A stretch of DNA of 64,000 nucleotides from Yinghuangia seranimata (GTDB lineage Bacteria > Actinomycetota > Actinomycetes > Streptomycetales > Streptomycetaceae), in the NCBI RefSeq assembly GCF_029953285.1, contig NZ_JASAOI010000050.1, positions 62,001 to 126,000 on the forward strand, given 5' to 3'. A program made the translations under genes and the position numbers. Positions 42,364-51,844 of the stretch are shown here, one piece after another (the stretch's first letter is position 1; each line of letters opens with the position of its first letter). The notes beneath the pieces were generated by a model. The model worked only from the letters and a program-made list of their open reading frames with translations. It was not told the DNA's origin and ran no database searches.

Positions 42364-43595
42364 CCCGCCCAGCGCCCCGCGCCGAACAGCAGGGCGAACA
42401 CCACGGCGAACGGCGCGATCAACGCCAAGTACGCGGTGAACAGTGCCTTGTGACGTAGCGTCAGCCGCGCGAGCACGATCCACAGCGGCCACCACAGCAG
42501 CGTCGCGCGCGGCACCGAGAAGTACGCGCTGGAGACGCCGAGCGACAGCACGGTCAGACCTACGTACGTCGCCTCCGACCAGCGCCGACGGCGCAGCAGG
42601 TACGCCGTCAGCGCCACCCCGACCGCGACCGCGAGCATCTCCCACCGGTACATCCACGTGAACCCGAGGATCGTGCCCGTCCCGGTGCGGCCGGCCAGTC
42701 CCCACGTGTTCCGGAACGCGTCGACCGGCCCGACCAGGTGCCGGTCCCAGCCGGTGATCTGCGCGCTGTTCCACGCCGTCCAGTCGCCGGTGCGCCGGTA
42801 CAGGAAGCACATGTAGACCAGGCCCGGCAGCGCGCCGACGGCCAGCCACGGCGCGTCCCGCCAGCGGCGGCGTCCGTCCGTCGCGGTGAGGAACTCGACG
42901 GCGAGCGCGGCCAGGAGGAACGCGCCGCTGACACGGACGCACAGCGCGCCCGCCGCGAGCAGGCCCGCCCAGTGCCACGCGCCGCGCTTGGCGCACAGCC
43001 AGGAGGCGAGCGCGAGCATGAGGAACAGCGCCTCGGTGTAGCCGGCCGCCAGGAACACCGCCGGCGGCGACAACAGCAGGAGCAGCACGGCGCGTTCGCC
43101 GACGCCCGCCGGGTTCTCCAGCCCGGCGACGCGGGACAGCAGCACCACCGCGACGCCGCCGCAGACGAAGGAGATCAGCAGCCCGGCGACCACCCAGTCG
43201 CCGACCAGCAGGTGCACGGCCTTGAGCGTGTAGGGGAAGCCGGGGAAGAACGCCTCAAGCGGAACGGGCGGGCCGGACTTGGGGTTTCCCTGATAGCCGT
43301 ACTCACCGATGGTGCGGAAGTGCTTGAAGTCCCAGTGGTCCCAGGTGTCGAGGAACCCGGCCGGTCGCGTCGCCCCGTCGGCCGCGAGGATCCATCCGGC
43401 CGAGCCCACGACCAGCATCATCGCCGGGCGGGTGAGCAGCCATAACGCGAGCGCGGCACGGTCCTCGCGGAACTTCCGCGGCACGCGCGGCACGGGGCGC
43501 GGGCGCCGCAGCGCCGCCAGTATCGACGCGGCGTTCCCGGCGGCCCGGCCGCGTCGTGCGGCGGTCGTCACGGGCTCGGCGTCGGTGCTGGTCAC
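42360..43595 (-). CDS. Polytopic mannosyltransferase-like protein (PIG-V type)
   Basis: 411 residues with a cytoplasmic Arg/Pro-rich head (1-45) and about 9-10 hydrophobic segments. The first extracytoplasmic loop has FLDTWDHWDFKHFRTIGEYGY, with the Asp and Trp/His pattern of lipid-linked sugar transferases, and EAFFPGFPYTLK follows as in PIG-V/GPI mannosyltransferase-2 relatives. It probably adds a sugar from polyprenyl-phosphate outside the membrane. The GTG at 43595 has GGAGG upstream. It is transcribed after the GT87 gene. Confidence 0.82.
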   Translation of the reverse strand: MTSTDAEPVTTAARRGRAAGNAASILAALRRPRPVPRVPRKFREDRAALALWLLTRPAMMLVVGSAGWILAADGATRPAGFLDTWDHWDFKHFRTIGEYGYQGNPKSGPPVPLEAFFPGFPYTLKAVHLLVGDWVVAGLLISFVCGGVAVVLLSRVAGLENPAGVGERAVLLLLLSPPAVFLAAGYTEALFLMLALASWLCAKRGAWHWAGLLAAGALCVRVSGAFLLAALAVEFLTATDGRRRWRDAPWLAVGALPGLVYMCFLYRRTGDWTAWNSAQITGWDRHLVGPVDAFRNTWGLAGRTGTGTILGFTWMYRWEMLAVAVGVALTAYLLRRRRWSEATYVGLTVLSLGVSSAYFSVPRATLLWWPLWIVLARLTLRHKALFTAYLALIAPFAVVFALLFGAGRWAG

Positions 43596-43649
43596 GCGCC
43601 CCGGCCTCCAGTCGTGTCGGCGGGACCGGCGACCGCGCGGCGCGGCCCG

Positions 43650-45143
43650 CTACTTGTAGATCTTCCCGGGCAGGTCCTGGGCGCCGCCGGGCCCGAACTC
43701 GTCGTCGTAATCCGGCCCGTAGTACAGGTCGCGGCCGCGCCCCACGGTGAAAACGTCCGGGGCGTCGTCGAGGACACCGCCTGAGGGGTCGTCGCTTCCG
43801 TCGGCGCGCACGGGGTCGTGGTCGGGCCACAGGATGTCGCGCACCACCAGCGCCGCGATGAACAGCAGTCCGATGAGGTGGATCAGGATCGCGACGTGGT
43901 ACGCGTTCTGCGACAGGCCCTTGGCGTGCGGTCCGCCGCTGTACGACTCGATGTAGAGCCACACGCCGAGGAAGTAGATGACCTCGCAGGCCTGCCAGAT
44001 CAGCACGTCGCGCCAGCGCGGCCGGGCGAGCACCACGAGCGGCAGCAGCCACAGCACGTACTGCGGCGAGTAGACCTTGTTGGTGAACAGGAAGGCCGCG
44101 ATGATCAGGTACGCGAGCTGCGCGAACCGCGGCCGGCGCGGCGCGCACAGGGCGAGTGCCGCGATGCCGGCGGCCATCAGGAGCAGCAGGGCCGACACCC
44201 AGGTGTTGAGGGTGTCGATGTCCATGGGCTCGTAGCGCTGCTGGAGGATGAGCCACAAGGAGCCGAAGTCGGCGCCGCGTTCCTGGCTGAACGTGTAGAA
44301 GAGCTTCCAGCCGTCCCACGCGAAGATCATGACGGGCAGGTTGACGACCAGCCACGCGCCGACGGCGGCGCCGCCGGCCTTCCAGAAGTCCTTGAGCCGG
44401 CCCGCCCGCAGGCACAGCAGGAACAACGGTCCCAGAAGGAGCACCGGATACAGCTTCGCCGCGGTCGCGAGGCCGAACAGCACGCCGGCGAGCACGATGT
44501 TGCGGCGCGCCCACGCCATCATCGCGACGGCGGTGATGGCGACGGCGACGAGGTCCCAGTTGATGATCCCGTTGAGGGCGAGGACGGGCGCGGCCGCGAC
44601 CATCGCGGCGTCCCAGGGCCTTCGCCCTGACGTGCGGGCGACCGCGACGACCACGACCACGGCGCAGGCCATCATGATCAGCGCGTTGATCATGACGAAC
44701 CACAGCTGCCGGTCGTGCAGGTCGCCGTTCTCGCCGCCGCCGAACGCGTTCGCGAGCGTCCCGGCGAAGTACATGACGCCGCCGGTGATGACGGGGTACT
44801 CCAGGTACTTCATGCCGGGGTCGCCGGTCTCGTCGAAGTACGGGACGTGCCCCTTGTCGAGCCCGCGCCCGGCGAACAGGTGCGGCATGTCGCTGTAGCA
44901 GGCCTTCGAGTACTGCGACCCGTGGCCGAACCACCCGCCGTCGTAGCAGGGCTTCTTCTGCACCAGGCCGAGCGCGAAGGTCACGACCGCGAGCAGGATC
45001 AGCACGCGCGTGGCGTTCCACCAGGCGGTGCCGCGGCCGAAGCTGATGCGGCGGCCGGCCGGGCCGCCGACCACCTCGCTGCCGGTCCGGATCACCGGGT
45101 CGTCACGCGACGGCAGGACGGGCTCGGGCGCGGTCGGCTTCAT
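43650..45143 (-). CDS. GT87/DUF2029-family polytopic glycosyltransferase
   Basis: 497 residues with about 11 hydrophobic segments. The first outer loop holds Asp/Glu residues (PYFDETGDPGMKYLEYPVITGG), and FGLATAAKLYPVLLLGPLFL is the GT87 hallmark (AKxxP). A soluble acidic tail follows residue 440. GT87 enzymes use polyprenyl-phosphate mannose or arabinose. The ATG at 45143 is used with GAGAGGA upstream. It lies downstream of the PBP gene and a terminator. Confidence 0.88.
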   Translation of the reverse strand: MKPTAPEPVLPSRDDPVIRTGSEVVGGPAGRRISFGRGTAWWNATRVLILLAVVTFALGLVQKKPCYDGGWFGHGSQYSKACYSDMPHLFAGRGLDKGHVPYFDETGDPGMKYLEYPVITGGVMYFAGTLANAFGGGENGDLHDRQLWFVMINALIMMACAVVVVVAVARTSGRRPWDAAMVAAAPVLALNGIINWDLVAVAITAVAMMAWARRNIVLAGVLFGLATAAKLYPVLLLGPLFLLCLRAGRLKDFWKAGGAAVGAWLVVNLPVMIFAWDGWKLFYTFSQERGADFGSLWLILQQRYEPMDIDTLNTWVSALLLLMAAGIAALALCAPRRPRFAQLAYLIIAAFLFTNKVYSPQYVLWLLPLVVLARPRWRDVLIWQACEVIYFLGVWLYIESYSGGPHAKGLSQNAYHVAILIHLIGLLFIAALVVRDILWPDHDPVRADGSDDPSGGVLDDAPDVFTVGRGRDLYYGPDYDDEFGPGGAQDLPGKIYK

Positions 45144-45168
45144 GCCGCCAATCCTCTCGCAGGAAACG

Positions 45169-45201
45169 GCTGTGCCCCGCCGCGACGCGGAGGGGCACAG
45201 C
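45169..45201 (-). terminator. Terminator after the PBP gene
   Basis: GCTGTGCCCC and GGGGCACAGC form a perfect 10-bp stem; an inner CCGC/GCGG pair closes the loop. It lies between the PBP stop (45224) and the start of the GT87 gene (45143). Confidence 0.75.
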
Positions 45202-45223
45202 GATCGTACGGGCGCGGCGCCCG

Positions 45224-47938
45224 TCAGGGTTTCTGTCCGGGCGGGAACAGCACGTTGTTGTTGCCGCCGCCGCCTCCCGGTCCTCCGCCGGTGGGCGGCC
45301 CCGAGGTGGTGGGCCGTCCGGTCGGGAAGAAGGTCGGCAGCCCGGTCCGGGTCCCGGTCGGCGTCGGCGTACCGGAGCCGGTCGGCGCGGTCGCCGTCGT
45401 CTCGGGGACCTGCGTCGGGGTGGTCGGACCGCCGGGCTCGGTCGGCGGCGCGGTGGTCGGCGGCGCCGTGCTGGTGGCGGACGACATCGTGGGCGACGCG
45501 GTCTGCACCGGCGCGGGGTTCTCCGGCTTGACGAAGTCGGCGGCCGGAAGGTCCTTCGTGGCGGCCTTCATGTACGCCGTCCAGATCGCCGTCGGGACGG
45601 CGCCACCGTGCGTCTCGGCCTGGCCGAGCAGGCCCTTGAGGTCGTACCGGGTGTTGTACTGGTCCTGCCGGAACAGGCCGACCGAGGTGGCCAGGTTGGG
45701 CGTGTAGCCGACGAACCACGCCGAGCGGTTCTCGTCGGTGGTGCCGGTCTTGCCGGCCGCGGGGCGGCCGAGTTCCTTGGCCTTCTTGCCGGTGCCGTTC
45801 TGGATGACGCCCTGGAGCATGTCGTTGATGGTGTCGGCGACGTCCTCCGCGTAGACCTGCTTGCTCTCGTGCGCCGGCAGGTCGACCTTCTTGTCGTTCC
45901 TGCGGAGTTCCTTGATGACGTAGGTGTCGACGTGCTTGCCGCGCGCCGCGAACGTCGCGTAGGCGTCCGCCATGTCGAGCGCGGTGGGCGTGCTCGAACC
46001 GAGCGCCATCGATGGCGTGAGGCTCTTGTCGTCGAGCCCGGGGGTCTTCGGGCTCAGCCCCGCGTCGATCGCGGACTGCCGCACCTTGGTGAAGCCGATG
46101 TCCGCGGCCAGCTGCGTGAAGACCGGGTTGAGGGACTGCTCCATGGCCTTTCTGATGCTCAGCTGGCCGTGGTCCTGCCCGTCCTCGTTGGGCACGAGGT
46201 AGACGCCCTTGTTGTCCTTGAACGGCTTGCCGTCGGGCGGCAGCAGCACCGGGATCTTGTTGTTCGCGTTGTACAGGTCCTCGATGGTGATCGGCTTGCC
46301 GTCGAACTTGCCGTCGCGCAGCCCGGCCGCGACCACGAACGGCTTGAACGTCGAGCCGACCTGCACGTCGCGGCGGGTCGCGTCGTTGAACTCCTGCTTG
46401 AGGAAGTCGGGCCCGCCGTACAGCGCGACGACCGCGCCGTCCCCTGGGATCACCGACGCGATCGCGGTGCGCAGGTACTTGTCCGCCTCGCGTTTGTCCG
46501 GCTTGAGCTGCGAGGTCAGCTGCGAGTCGACGGCGGCGACGGCGGCGTCCTGCTTCGCCTTGTCGATCGTCGTGATGATCTTGTAGCCGCCGAGCGCGAG
46601 CTCTTCCTCGGTGAGGATCTTGTTGTTGATCAGGTAGTTGTTGGCGACCTGCATCAGGTAGCCGGCCTGGCCCGCCTTGCTGGCCGAGGGCTGCGGCTTG
46701 ATCGGCATCGGGAACTGCTGCGCGTCCGCCTCGGCCTGGGTCAGCCACTTCATCTCGACCATGCCGTTGAGGATCCACTTCCACCGGCCCTGCACACGGG
46801 CCAGCCGGGTCTCGCTCACCTCGCCGTTGACGAACACGTCGTTGATGCTCGGCGCGTTGAGCAGCGTCGCGATGTAGGCGCCCTCGCCGACCGTCAGCTC
46901 GTTCGAGTTCTTGCCGTAGTACGCCTGCGCGGCGGCCTGGATGCCGTACGAGTTGCGACCGTAGAAGGAGGTGTTCAGGTAGCCGGCGAGGATGTCGTCC
47001 TTGCTCATCTGCCGGTCGACCTTTATGGCGATGAACATCTCCTTGAACTTGCGCTCGAAGGACTGCTCCTGGTTGAGGAACGCGTTCTTCACGTACTGCT
47101 GCGTGATGGTCGAGCCGCCCTGCGTCGGGCCGCCCTTCGCCATCGCGAGCGCGGCGCGCGTCAGACCCTTCGGCGAGACGCCGGAGTCGGAGTAGAACGT
47201 GCGGTTCTCCGCGGCCAGCACGGCGTGCTGCACCGGCTTGGGCACCTGGTCCAGCGTGATGTTCTGGCGGTTGTACTTGCCGGACTGCCCTATCTCGGTG
47301 ACGCCGTCCGCGTAGTAGTAGATGTTCGACTGGATCTGCGTCGCGGCGTTGATGTCGGGCACGTCGACGAGCGAGTAGGCGAGCCCGGCCAGGCCGATCA
47401 GCGAGCCGATGAAGAACAGGAACATCGCCAGGATCTGCTTGATGGACGGCAGCCAGCGCCGCACGCCCTTCTTGCCGTACCTGGGGTAGTCGATGAAGCG
47501 GCGCCTGCCGTTCTTCTTGACCTTCTTGCCGCGCGGGCCGGACGCGTTGCCTTCCGCGCCCTCGCCGTCCCGCCCGGGTCCGCGCCCGCCGGGCCCGTCC
47601 GGTCCGCTGCCGCCGCGGCCCCGCCCGCGTCCACCGCGTCCGCCACCGCCGCCGCCCGTGCCGCCACCGGAACGGGAAGCCTGACGGGCTTCCATCCGGG
47701 TCATGGGCCGGTCGGCGGGTTCGGCTCCCGAGGACGCCGCGCGCCGCGGGGCCGACGGTGCGGCCGACGGGCCCGAAGGCGTGGACGGACCGGAAGGCGC
47801 GGAGGGCGCGGACGGACGCGGCCCGGCCGGCCGCGGCGCGGGCCCCGGTTCGCTCGCCGACGGCATGCTCCCCCGAACATGCGAAGCGCCGCTCCCTTCG
47901 GGACGCGGCTGTGACGACCTGCGACGGTGCTCACTCAT
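45224..47938 (-). CDS. Bifunctional class A penicillin-binding protein
   Basis: 904 residues. The cytoplasmic head (1-165) is rich in Ser/Pro/Gly, one membrane helix lies at about 167-190, and the glycosyltransferase domain (GT51) has AAENRTFYSDSG near 241 and GGSTITQQYVKN. The transpeptidase domain has GSTFKPF (active Ser near 525), SLN near 601 and KTGTT near 726. A Thr/Pro-rich tail ends in GGGGGNNN. It polymerises lipid II and cross-links strands outside the membrane. The start is the ATG at 47938 with GAGGAG 11 bases upstream. It is divergent from padR. Confidence 0.95.
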   Translation of the reverse strand: MSEHRRRSSQPRPEGSGASHVRGSMPSASEPGPAPRPAGPRPSAPSAPSGPSTPSGPSAAPSAPRRAASSGAEPADRPMTRMEARQASRSGGGTGGGGGGRGGRGRGRGGSGPDGPGGRGPGRDGEGAEGNASGPRGKKVKKNGRRRFIDYPRYGKKGVRRWLPSIKQILAMFLFFIGSLIGLAGLAYSLVDVPDINAATQIQSNIYYYADGVTEIGQSGKYNRQNITLDQVPKPVQHAVLAAENRTFYSDSGVSPKGLTRAALAMAKGGPTQGGSTITQQYVKNAFLNQEQSFERKFKEMFIAIKVDRQMSKDDILAGYLNTSFYGRNSYGIQAAAQAYYGKNSNELTVGEGAYIATLLNAPSINDVFVNGEVSETRLARVQGRWKWILNGMVEMKWLTQAEADAQQFPMPIKPQPSASKAGQAGYLMQVANNYLINNKILTEEELALGGYKIITTIDKAKQDAAVAAVDSQLTSQLKPDKREADKYLRTAIASVIPGDGAVVALYGGPDFLKQEFNDATRRDVQVGSTFKPFVVAAGLRDGKFDGKPITIEDLYNANNKIPVLLPPDGKPFKDNKGVYLVPNEDGQDHGQLSIRKAMEQSLNPVFTQLAADIGFTKVRQSAIDAGLSPKTPGLDDKSLTPSMALGSSTPTALDMADAYATFAARGKHVDTYVIKELRRNDKKVDLPAHESKQVYAEDVADTINDMLQGVIQNGTGKKAKELGRPAAGKTGTTDENRSAWFVGYTPNLATSVGLFRQDQYNTRYDLKGLLGQAETHGGAVPTAIWTAYMKAATKDLPAADFVKPENPAPVQTASPTMSSATSTAPPTTAPPTEPGGPTTPTQVPETTATAPTGSGTPTPTGTRTGLPTFFPTGRPTTSGPPTGGGPGGGGGNNNVLFPPGQKP

Positions 47939-48189
47939 GTTTTCGCTGCTCCTCGGCCGCGCGGCGGGGGTGAGCCGCACGGGTCGTGGCTGTCCGATCC
48001 CCAGGACGTCCGGCGACCGCGATCGGTTGCACGGCGGACCAGACTACGCGCGGACGCAACGCCAGAAAGACGGACGGCTTCGGACATACCCGCCCGAGTG
48101 AACCGGCCATGAGCCCGGCCCGCGATCCGTCTCCGGCACACCTCGAATGGCCGCACGTTGTCCGATAAGCAATGCACGCGTAACCCTCC

Positions 48190-48205
48190 TGTGACTTCCG
48201 TCACG
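48190..48205. promoter_or_regulatory. Crp-like site upstream of padR-ino1
   Basis: TGTGA-CTTCCG-TCACG matches the Crp consensus (TGTGA-N6-TCACA) with one mismatch, and also the GTG-N6-GNCAC form I recall for the Streptomyces Crp. It lies about 53 bases upstream of the predicted padR start point. Confidence 0.5.
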
Positions 48206-48215
48206 AGACCCCTTC

Positions 48216-48269
48216 TTGCACGACATGCCGAGTAGACCTATCGTTCCGATGTATCGACTCGATACATCG
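48216..48269 (+). promoter_or_regulatory. padR-ino1 promoter with PadR-type palindrome
   Basis: A -35-like TTGCAC (48216-48221) and a -10-like TATCGT (48239-48244) are 17 bases apart. A palindrome with perfect 11-bp arms follows, CGATGTATCGA (48247-48257) and TCGATACATCG (48259-48269) around a single C; it would cover the start point. It contains the ATGT...ACAT ends typical of PadR operators, so PadR autorepression is likely. The whole gap 47939-48435 between PBP and padR holds no gene. Confidence 0.72.
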
Positions 48270-48435
48270 AGCCGATATGACAGCCGGGATGCACCACGTC
48301 CCACCTCACACCCACCGCCCGTGGGTGGTCGTGGAACGTTGTGGATCCCTCCCGGTCGCAGGGCCGTCGGCGACCGTATCCCACGGTTCCGCTCGGCGCT
48401 CGGCCGGTCGGAACGCCCAGGTTGGAGGGAAGCGG

Positions 48436-49089
48436 ATGAGCAGGCGCGGAGGCGTCCTCGAGTTCGCCACCCTCGGACTGCTGCACGACACGCCCATGCA
48501 CGGGTACGAGCTGCGCAAGCGGCTCAACACCGTGCTCGGCCCGTTCCGCGCCATCGCGTACGGCACCCTCTACCCGTGCCTCAAGTCCCTCCTCGAGCGG
48601 GGCTGGATCACGGAGGAGGAGCCCGAGCAGGTGGCCGCGGCGCTGGCCGGCGGCAAGCGGGCGCGCATCGTGTACAAGCTCACGGCGCAAGGCAAGGAGC
48701 ACTTCCAGGAGCTGCTCTCGGAATCCGGGGCCACCACCTGGGAGGACGAGAACTTCGGGGTGCACTTCGCCTTCTTCAGCCGGACGGACCGCGAGGTGCG
48801 CATGCGCATCCTCGAAGGCCGCCGCAGCAAGCTCGAAGAGCGACTCGAACGAGTCCGCGCTTCGCTGTCGAGCACACGGGAGCGTCTCGACGGCTACACG
48901 CTCGAACTCCAGCGCCACGGCCTGGAGTCGGTGGAGCGCGAGGTGCGCTGGCTGAACGAGCTCATCACCGCCGAACGGCACGCCGGGGACAACCCCGAGC
49001 CGGACGGCGCGGAGAAGAAGAACGACGCCGGGGCCTCCCGGCAGACCAAGCAGGACGCGGCCTCGGACCCGTCCGCAGCAACCAGTTGA
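48436..49089 (+). CDS. PadR-family transcriptional regulator
   Basis: 217 residues: a winged HTH (about 8-90; [43 protein letters not shown]), then a long helical C-terminal part for dimerisation and an acidic, low-complexity tail. The ATG at 48436 has GGAGGGA 6 bases upstream. ino1 starts 48 bases later in the same direction. A padR next to ino1 is, from memory, also conserved in mycobacteria. Confidence 0.92.
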   Translation: MSRRGGVLEFATLGLLHDTPMHGYELRKRLNTVLGPFRAIAYGTLYPCLKSLLERGWITEEEPEQVAAALAGGKRARIVYKLTAQGKEHFQELLSESGATTWEDENFGVHFAFFSRTDREVRMRILEGRRSKLEERLERVRASLSSTRERLDGYTLELQRHGLESVEREVRWLNELITAERHAGDNPEPDGAEKKNDAGASRQTKQDAASDPSAATS

Positions 49090-49136
49090 GAGCCGTCCTC
49101 GGGCGGTTCTCATTGAGACCACAGGGAGCAACCGGA

Positions 49137-50216
49137 ATGGGTTCGGTTCGCGTAGCCATCGTCGGCGTGGGCAACTGCGCCGCTTCGCTGGTGCAGGGCG
49201 TCGAGTACTACAAGGACGCCGACCCCAACAGCCGCGTACCCGGCCTCATGCACGTGCAGTTCGGCGACTACCACGTGCGTGACGTCAAGTTCGTTGCCGC
49301 GTTCGACGTGGACGCGAAGAAGGTCGGCTTCGACCTGGCGGACGCCATCGGCGCCAGCGAGAACAACACCATCAAGATCTGCGACGTGCCTCCGACCGGC
49401 GTGACCGTTCAGCGCGGCCACACCCTGGACGGTCTCGGCAAGTACTACCTGCAGACCATCGAGGAGTCCCCCGAGGCCGCCGTGGACGTCGTCCAGGTGC
49501 TCAAGGACACCGAGGCGGACGTGCTCGTGTGCTACCTGCCGGTGGGTTCGGAGGCGGCCGCGAAGTTCTACGCCCAGTGCGCGATCGACGCCGGCGTGGC
49601 CTTCGTCAACGCCCTCCCCGTCTTCATCGCGGGCACCAAGGAGTGGGCGGACAAGTTCACCGAGGCCGGTGTGCCGATCGTCGGTGACGACATCAAGTCG
49701 CAGGTCGGCGCGACCATCACGCACCGCGTGCTGGCCAAGCTGTTCGAGGACCGCGGTGTCATCCTCGAGCGCACCATGCAGCTGAACGTCGGCGGCAACA
49801 TGGACTTCATGAACATGCTCGAGCGCGAGCGCCTGGAGTCCAAGAAGATCTCCAAGACGCAGGCGGTCACCTCGCAGGTCAACCGCGACCTGGGTGCCAA
49901 GAACGTGCACATCGGCCCGTCGGACTACGTCGCGTGGCTCGACGACCGCAAGTGGGCGTACGTCCGCCTCGAGGGCCGCGCGTTCGGCGACGTCCCGCTG
50001 AACCTCGAGTACAAGCTCGAGGTCTGGGACTCCCCGAACTCGGCCGGTGTCATCATCGACGCCGTGCGCGCCGCGAAGATCGCCAAGGACCGCGGCATCG
50101 GCGGCCCGATCCTGTCGGCGTCCTCGTACTTCATGAAGTCGCCGCCCGTGCAGTACTTCGACGACGAAGCCCGCAACGCCGTCGAGGCGTTCATCAAGGG
50201 CGAGGTCGAGCGCTGA
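49137..50216 (+). CDS. ino1: myo-Inositol-1-phosphate synthase
   Basis: 359 residues, the short actinobacterial form. The NAD-binding start is [18 protein letters not shown], and the catalytic region holds [14 protein letters not shown] and [12 protein letters not shown]. It converts glucose-6-phosphate to inositol-1-phosphate, needed for phosphatidylinositol and mycothiol. The ATG at 49137 has AGGGAG upstream. It is the second gene after padR. It is followed by the odd G/C homopolymer tract at 50269-50400. Confidence 0.97.
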   Translation: MGSVRVAIVGVGNCAASLVQGVEYYKDADPNSRVPGLMHVQFGDYHVRDVKFVAAFDVDAKKVGFDLADAIGASENNTIKICDVPPTGVTVQRGHTLDGLGKYYLQTIEESPEAAVDVVQVLKDTEADVLVCYLPVGSEAAAKFYAQCAIDAGVAFVNALPVFIAGTKEWADKFTEAGVPIVGDDIKSQVGATITHRVLAKLFEDRGVILERTMQLNVGGNMDFMNMLERERLESKKISKTQAVTSQVNRDLGAKNVHIGPSDYVAWLDDRKWAYVRLEGRAFGDVPLNLEYKLEVWDSPNSAGVIIDAVRAAKIAKDRGIGGPILSASSYFMKSPPVQYFDDEARNAVEAFIKGEVER

Positions 50217-50268
50217 CCCGACCCGCGGAAACGCGGCCGGTCGCCTAGACCCACGCACGATCCGGCGG

Positions 50269-50400
50269 CCCCCCCCCCCGGCGGGTGCGGCGGGGGGCCG
50301 CCCGCGGTGGCCCGCCCCCCGGCTACCGGGGGCGGTCCCCACCCCCCCCCCCCGACGCGGGGGCCCCCCCGCCGGGGGGGGGGGGGGGGCGGGCCGCCGG
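50269..50400. repeat. Extreme G/C homopolymer tract after ino1
   Basis: Runs of 11 C (50269-50279), 12 C (50342-50353), 7 C and 16 G (50374-50389) occur within 132 bases, with almost no A or T. It lies between ino1 and the MFS gene. It may be a strong terminator, a G-quadruplex-forming stretch, or a place where the assembly is wrong; sequence alone cannot decide. Confidence 0.7.
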
Positions 50401-50428
50401 CTTTTCCGCTCCCCGGTACGTTTGCGCC

Positions 50429-51769
50429 GTGTCCCTCGCCCGCGACCTCGCCTCGCTCCTCAAGCTGCGCGACTTCCGCAGACTGTTCGGCACGCGCCTC
50501 ACGTCGCAGCTGTCCGACGGCGTCTTCCAGGTCGCGCTGGCCGGGCACGTGTTCTTCACCCCTGAGAAGCAGACCTCGGCGTCCGACGTGGCGACGGCGT
50601 TCGCGGTGCTGCTGCTCCCGTATTCGCTGGTCGGCCCGTTCACCGGCGTGCTGCTCGACCGGTGGCGCAGGCGGCAGGTGCTGGTGCGCTGCAACCTGCT
50701 GCGCGCGGTGCTCGTCACGCTCACCGCGGGCCTGGTGCTCGCGAACGCCCCGGACGCGGTCTTCTACACCGCCTGCCTCGCCGTGCTGTCCGTGAACCGC
50801 TTCGTGCTGGCCGGGCTGTCCGCCTCACTGCCGCGTGTCGTGCCGGAGGAGCGCCTCGTCGTCGCGAACGCGGTGTCGCCGACGGCAGGGACCGTCGCCG
50901 CGTCGGCGGGCGCGCTCGCGGCCGTCGTGGTGCACCTCTTCCTCTCGGAGGGGTCGACCGCGACCGCGCTGGTCATCCTCATCTCGGCGGTCCTGTACCT
51001 GTGTTCGGCGGCGGTCGCCGCGACGATGGACGTCGACCTGCTGGGCCCCGACCCCGACCGGGTCGTGCCGCGGGTCCGGGACGCGCTGCTGAGCGTCGCG
51101 CGCGGCCTGCGCGACGGCGCCGTCCACGTCTGGGAGCGGCGGGCTCCCGCGCACGCGCTCGCGGCGATCACCGCGATGCGGTTCTGCTTCGGCGTGCTGA
51201 CCGTCATGACGCTGCTGCTGTGCCGCAACTGGTTCAACGACCCGAAGGACACCGACGCCGGGCTCGGCACCCTCGGCCTGACGGTCGGCGTCACCGCCGC
51301 GGGATTCTTCGTCGCCGCGGTCCTCACGCCGATCGTGACGCCGCGGATCGGGGTGCCGCGGTGGATCGTCGTGTGCGCGTTCGTCGGGGCGGTCGCGGAG
51401 CTCGGGTTGGGGCTGCCGTTCCGGCTCGTGCCGATGCTGGCCGCCGGGTTCGTGCTGGGTCTGGTGTCCCAGGGCGCCAAGATCGGCGTCGACACGATCG
51501 TCCAGACCACCGTCGACGACGCGTACCTGGGAAGGGTGTTCTCGCTCTACGACGTGCTCTTCAACGTGGCCTTCGTCGGCGCCGCCGCACTGTCCGCCGT
51601 CGCCCTCCCGGCGAACGGCCGCTCCCCCGCGGTACTGGCCGCCGTCGCGGTCGGCTACGCCGTGACGGGGGCCTGGTACGCGCTGGCGGTGCGCAGGCAC
51701 CCACCGGTCGGAAAGTCATCAAACATCGACTTAGCATCAAGTAGTGCGCAAAGGGACGCGAACCTCTAG
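50429..51769 (+). CDS. MFS transporter
   Basis: 446 residues with 12 hydrophobic segments, motif A-like LLDRWRRRQVLVRCNLLRA and a typical MFS start RDFRRLFGTRLTSQLSDGVFQVAL. It is MFS_1-like; the substrate is unknown. The GTG at 50429 is chosen, because upstream the frame runs into the G/C tract, which does not look like coding sequence. It lies 212 bases after ino1. Confidence 0.88.
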   Translation: MSLARDLASLLKLRDFRRLFGTRLTSQLSDGVFQVALAGHVFFTPEKQTSASDVATAFAVLLLPYSLVGPFTGVLLDRWRRRQVLVRCNLLRAVLVTLTAGLVLANAPDAVFYTACLAVLSVNRFVLAGLSASLPRVVPEERLVVANAVSPTAGTVAASAGALAAVVVHLFLSEGSTATALVILISAVLYLCSAAVAATMDVDLLGPDPDRVVPRVRDALLSVARGLRDGAVHVWERRAPAHALAAITAMRFCFGVLTVMTLLLCRNWFNDPKDTDAGLGTLGLTVGVTAAGFFVAAVLTPIVTPRIGVPRWIVVCAFVGAVAELGLGLPFRLVPMLAAGFVLGLVSQGAKIGVDTIVQTTVDDAYLGRVFSLYDVLFNVAFVGAAALSAVALPANGRSPAVLAAVAVGYAVTGAWYALAVRRHPPVGKSSNIDLASSSAQRDANL

Positions 51770-51844
51770 CCTGCCTCAACGAGCGTTCGCTCAATTCCGT
51801 TCACGCGTCGTTTTGCGCCGACTTATGCCCATCGGAGACCGTCG

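Noticed and set aside
42640-42660. Second parS-like site (CCACGTGAACC)
   Set aside because: It shares only the CACGTGAA core with parS and lies inside a coding region; too many mismatches.
50285-50428. Earlier start for the MFS gene inside the G/C tract
   Set aside because: The added residues would be Gly/Pro/Arg runs from homopolymers with no membrane or family character.
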